A stretch of 14,793 bases of DNA from an uncultured bacterium (lineage in GTDB: Bacteria > Bacteroidota > Bacteroidia > Chitinophagales > CAIOSU01). How positions within the stretch are numbered: the first letter of the stretch is position 1; each line of letters begins with the position of its first letter. Location of the stretch: NCBI GenBank assembly GCA_903861055.1, contig CAIOSU010000469.1:1-14793 (forward strand). The letters run 5' to 3'. The notes beneath the pieces are model-generated. The model saw only the letters and a program-made list of their open reading frames with translations, did not search any database and was not told the origin of the DNA. Of this stretch, positions 13,192 through 14,793 are shown one piece after another. The translations under genes were made by a program, and so were the position numbers.

Positions 13192-13334
13192 AAGGACGAT
13201 TTTAAGTTTAGCATTGCGCAGGTAAATACTTGCAAATCGCTAGGCACAAGTGGATACTTGCGCGAGATAGGGGAATAAAAAGATTGATAGCAAAACCCAG
13301 GTCTTGTGAGTGCAATAGAGGAGCATAATCCAAC

Positions 13335-14129
13335 TCAAGTAACCTTCGCCTTTGCCAATACTTTGGCAAACAAGTTGGGCAAGTAGCGTTTGAGGTATAT
13401 GGCCCAGGTTTCGCCTTTGCCTATATATACTTCCAGCTTTCTGTTGTTGATTGCCCGCACCATTTGCCGGGCAGCTTCGTCGGGTTGCAGACCCGCGGCG
13501 GTTTTGGTATCCATGCTGTTCTGCTTGCTGCCATCGCCGGTAAGGGCGTTTACCGATACATTGGTAGCAATATAGCCCGGGCAAATAATGGTAACACCTA
13601 TATTATCGTTGGTGAGTTCGGCCCTCAGGCTATCAAAAAAGCCATGTAGCGCGTGTTTGCTGGCGGCATAGCCCGAGCGCAGCGGCGAGCCAATGATACC
13701 TACCAAACTAGTTATAACGACCAATTGACCTGCTTTTCGTTGTAAAAAGTGGGGCAATAAGGCCTTGGTAAGGCCCACGGTGCCCAGATAGTTTACGTCC
13801 ATCAGTTTGCGGTCCACCTCAAGGCTGGTGTCTTTGGCCAACGAGCGTTGGCTTATGCCCGCATTGTGCACCATAACATCTATTTGCCCAAAAAAGGCCA
13901 ATGCCTCAGTGGATTTAGCCTTAAAGGTATCGTGAGCGGCTAAATCGAGGGTAAGTATTTGTACTTTGCTCGGGTCGGGGCAAAGCGCTTGCACCCGTTG
14001 CAGTTCATCGGCCCGGCGCGCAGAGATAATAAGGTTGGCACCCTGCTTCGCAAACTCGTAGGCCAGTGCTTCGCCAATGCCCGATGAGGCACCCGTTATC
14101 CAAACGGTTTGGTTGTTATAGCTGCCCAT
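13335..14129 (-). CDS. Short-chain dehydrogenase/reductase (classical SDR)
   Basis: 264 aa Rossmann-fold enzyme using NAD(P)H; substrate unknown. Cofactor motif TGASSGIG (12-19), structural motif NAG (89-91), catalytic Ser141 in VITSLVGIIG, and Tyr154 with Lys158 in SGYAASKHALHG are all present, as is the PGYIATN stretch (184-190). Arg38-Arg39 after strand 2 (IISARRADEL) suggests a preference for NADP(H). The C-terminal stretch WAIYLKRYLPNLFAKVLAKA is hydrophobic and basic and could touch the membrane. It follows doxX by one base and so belongs to the same operon. Confidence 0.92.
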   Translation of the reverse strand: MGSYNNQTVWITGASSGIGEALAYEFAKQGANLIISARRADELQRVQALCPDPSKVQILTLDLAAHDTFKAKSTEALAFFGQIDVMVHNAGISQRSLAKDTSLEVDRKLMDVNYLGTVGLTKALLPHFLQRKAGQLVVITSLVGIIGSPLRSGYAASKHALHGFFDSLRAELTNDNIGVTIICPGYIATNVSVNALTGDGSKQNSMDTKTAAGLQPDEAARQMVRAINNRKLEVYIGKGETWAIYLKRYLPNLFAKVLAKAKVT

Positions 14130-14130
14130 A

Positions 14131-14523
14131 TCAGTGGCCTTTGTTTAGTTTGGCATCTATACTCACGCCACCGGGGCCGTGGGCCATAAGCAGCAGCAGT
14201 GCAGATACAATGGCGGCATTTTTGTAAAGGGCTATAGTTTGGGTAATATCCTCAAAATTCCAGTGAAAGAGCAAGGTGGTGGGCACAATAAACAACAGTA
14301 GCATGAACGCACCTACACGGGTTTTGTAGCCCAATAGCAACAATAAACTGCCGATAAGCAAAAAAGCAATGGAGCCATACATAAACAACTCGGTTTGGAA
14401 ATTGATACCCGCCGAGCGCATGGTTTCTACCGTTCCGGTTGGGTTATCAAGCTTTTTGATGGCCGAGAATACAAAGAGCGGCACCAGGAGCAATCGTGAA
14501 AATAGCGGTAAGATGTGGTTCAT
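14131..14523 (-). CDS. DoxX-family membrane protein
   Basis: 130 aa with four hydrophobic segments at about 5-22, 47-65, 70-88 and 101-118. The conserved opening SRLLLVPLFVFSAIKKLDNP, followed by GINFQTELFMYGS and LLLGYKTRVGAFMLLLFIVPTTLLFHW, is characteristic of DoxX/MauE-like proteins. The roles of these range from quinol oxidase subunits to poorly known redox-linked membrane proteins, so no specific reaction can be assigned. It is the first gene of a two-gene unit with the SDR dehydrogenase. A heptamer array sits 44 bp upstream. Confidence 0.85.
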   Translation of the reverse strand: MNHILPLFSRLLLVPLFVFSAIKKLDNPTGTVETMRSAGINFQTELFMYGSIAFLLIGSLLLLLGYKTRVGAFMLLLFIVPTTLLFHWNFEDITQTIALYKNAAIVSALLLLMAHGPGGVSIDAKLNKGH

Positions 14524-14566
14524 AGCGAGTGCATGTTATAGCATCTAATATAGCATTTTTAGTAGC

Positions 14567-14594
14567 AAGATTTGAGTATCAAGTATCAAGATAC
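14567..14594. repeat. 7-bp repeat array (AAGTATC family)
   Basis: Heptamers AAGATTT, GAGTATC, AAGTATC and AAGATAC in register. It lies between the divergent doxX and ppk2-like starts, nearer to doxX. Confidence 0.55.
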
Positions 14595-14648
14595 CCGAAG
14601 AACAGTGGGCAGTTAATGAATATCCGTCGCACAATTGCTACCTTTAAA

Positions 14649-14676
14649 TCGTACCTCGTACATTGTACTTCGTACA
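14649..14676. repeat. 7-bp repeat array (TCGTACA family)
   Basis: Heptamers TCGTACC, TCGTACA, TTGTACT and TCGTACA in register, ending 19 bp before the ppk2-like ATG. A promoter-like TACCTTTA (7 of 8 to TAnnTTTG) at 14639-14646 lies just upstream, so the array would fall in the 5' leader. Confidence 0.65.
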
Positions 14677-14695
14677 TCAAAAAATCGCAAATTAA

Positions 14696-14793
14696 ATGAT
14701 TGACCTTAGCAAAACATCAAGTCTTCCGCCTGATGGGGCGCACAAGCATGCCAGCAAAGAGCACCTGAAAGAACTACGTGAAGAGTTGTTTGA
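14696..14793 (+). CDS. Start of a probable polyphosphate kinase 2 family protein (partial)
   Basis: Thirty-two codons run off the window: MIDLSKTSSLPPDG, then AHKHASKEHLKELREELF. The IDLSK opening and the Lys/Glu-rich helix leading to a predicted xLQ-LLYA region resemble the N-termini of PPK2 proteins, which transfer phosphate between polyphosphate and nucleotides. The Walker motifs that would prove this lie beyond the window. ATG 14696 is the first in-frame start after the heptamer array. Confidence 0.45.
   Translation, partial: MIDLSKTSSLPPDGAHKHASKEHLKELREELF

Noticed and set aside
13218..13260. Two small hairpins (GCAGGTAAATACTTGC and CAAGTGGATACTTG) as a terminator after the SDR gene
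   Set aside because: Stems are only 5-7 bp and no T run follows on the minus strand.

Overview
This window looks like ordinary chromosome from a member of the Bacteroidota. The evidence is a PorT-type gene (type IX secretion), a menaquinone-type ubiE, TAnnTTTG-like promoter elements, A-rich leaders and moderate GC. The order or genus cannot be told from the sequence. Most genes are core or housekeeping: envelope lipid and lipoprotein synthesis (pssA, lnt), translation and ribosome assembly (rsmI, engB/yihA), purine synthesis (purS) and menaquinone synthesis (ubiE). A few accessory units lie between them.

Layout. (1) 1-687 (+): C-terminal part of a thioredoxin-reductase-like flavoprotein, entering from outside the window and interrupted by an in-frame TAA at 94-96. 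(2) 978-2536/2638 (-): ubiE then porT. (3) 2684-3331 (+): engB/yihA. (4) 3343-4714: divergent HxlR regulator and NmrA/QorB-like oxidoreductase, sharing a short promoter with an apparent operator, followed by a strong terminator at 4740-4791. (5) 4790-8924 (-): in transcription order pssA, purS (4-nt overlap), a frameshifted four-helix-bundle (S23/IVS family) gene, rsmI (4-nt overlap) and lnt. (6) 9040-12424 (-): in transcription order a penicillin-acylase-family hydrolase, a small membrane protein and a lipocalin-like lipoprotein. (7) 12514-13123 (-): a PIN toxin with a 52-aa antitoxin-like partner overlapping its 3' end, bracketed by 40-47 bp direct repeats. (8) 13335-14523 (-): DoxX and a short-chain dehydrogenase. 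(9) 14696 to the window end (+): the start of a probable polyphosphate kinase 2.

The most unusual feature is a set of intergenic tandem arrays with a strict 7-bp period but different unit sequences (TGGTCSA, TTGTCTT, AAAATTY, TAATTTG-like, AAGTATC, TCGTACA). They sit right at gene ends. They touch the stop codons of porT, purS and rsmI, supply the N-terminal codons of rsmI and of the annotated porT, and adjoin the non-ATG starts of lnt and pssA. One family, TGGTCSA, brackets the broken four-helix-bundle gene as roughly 29-bp inverted repeats (25/29 matches), giving a ~0.6 kb unit (7376-7971) between purS and rsmI. That unit resembles an intervening-sequence-type or MITE-like element. It is my best candidate for something poorly described.
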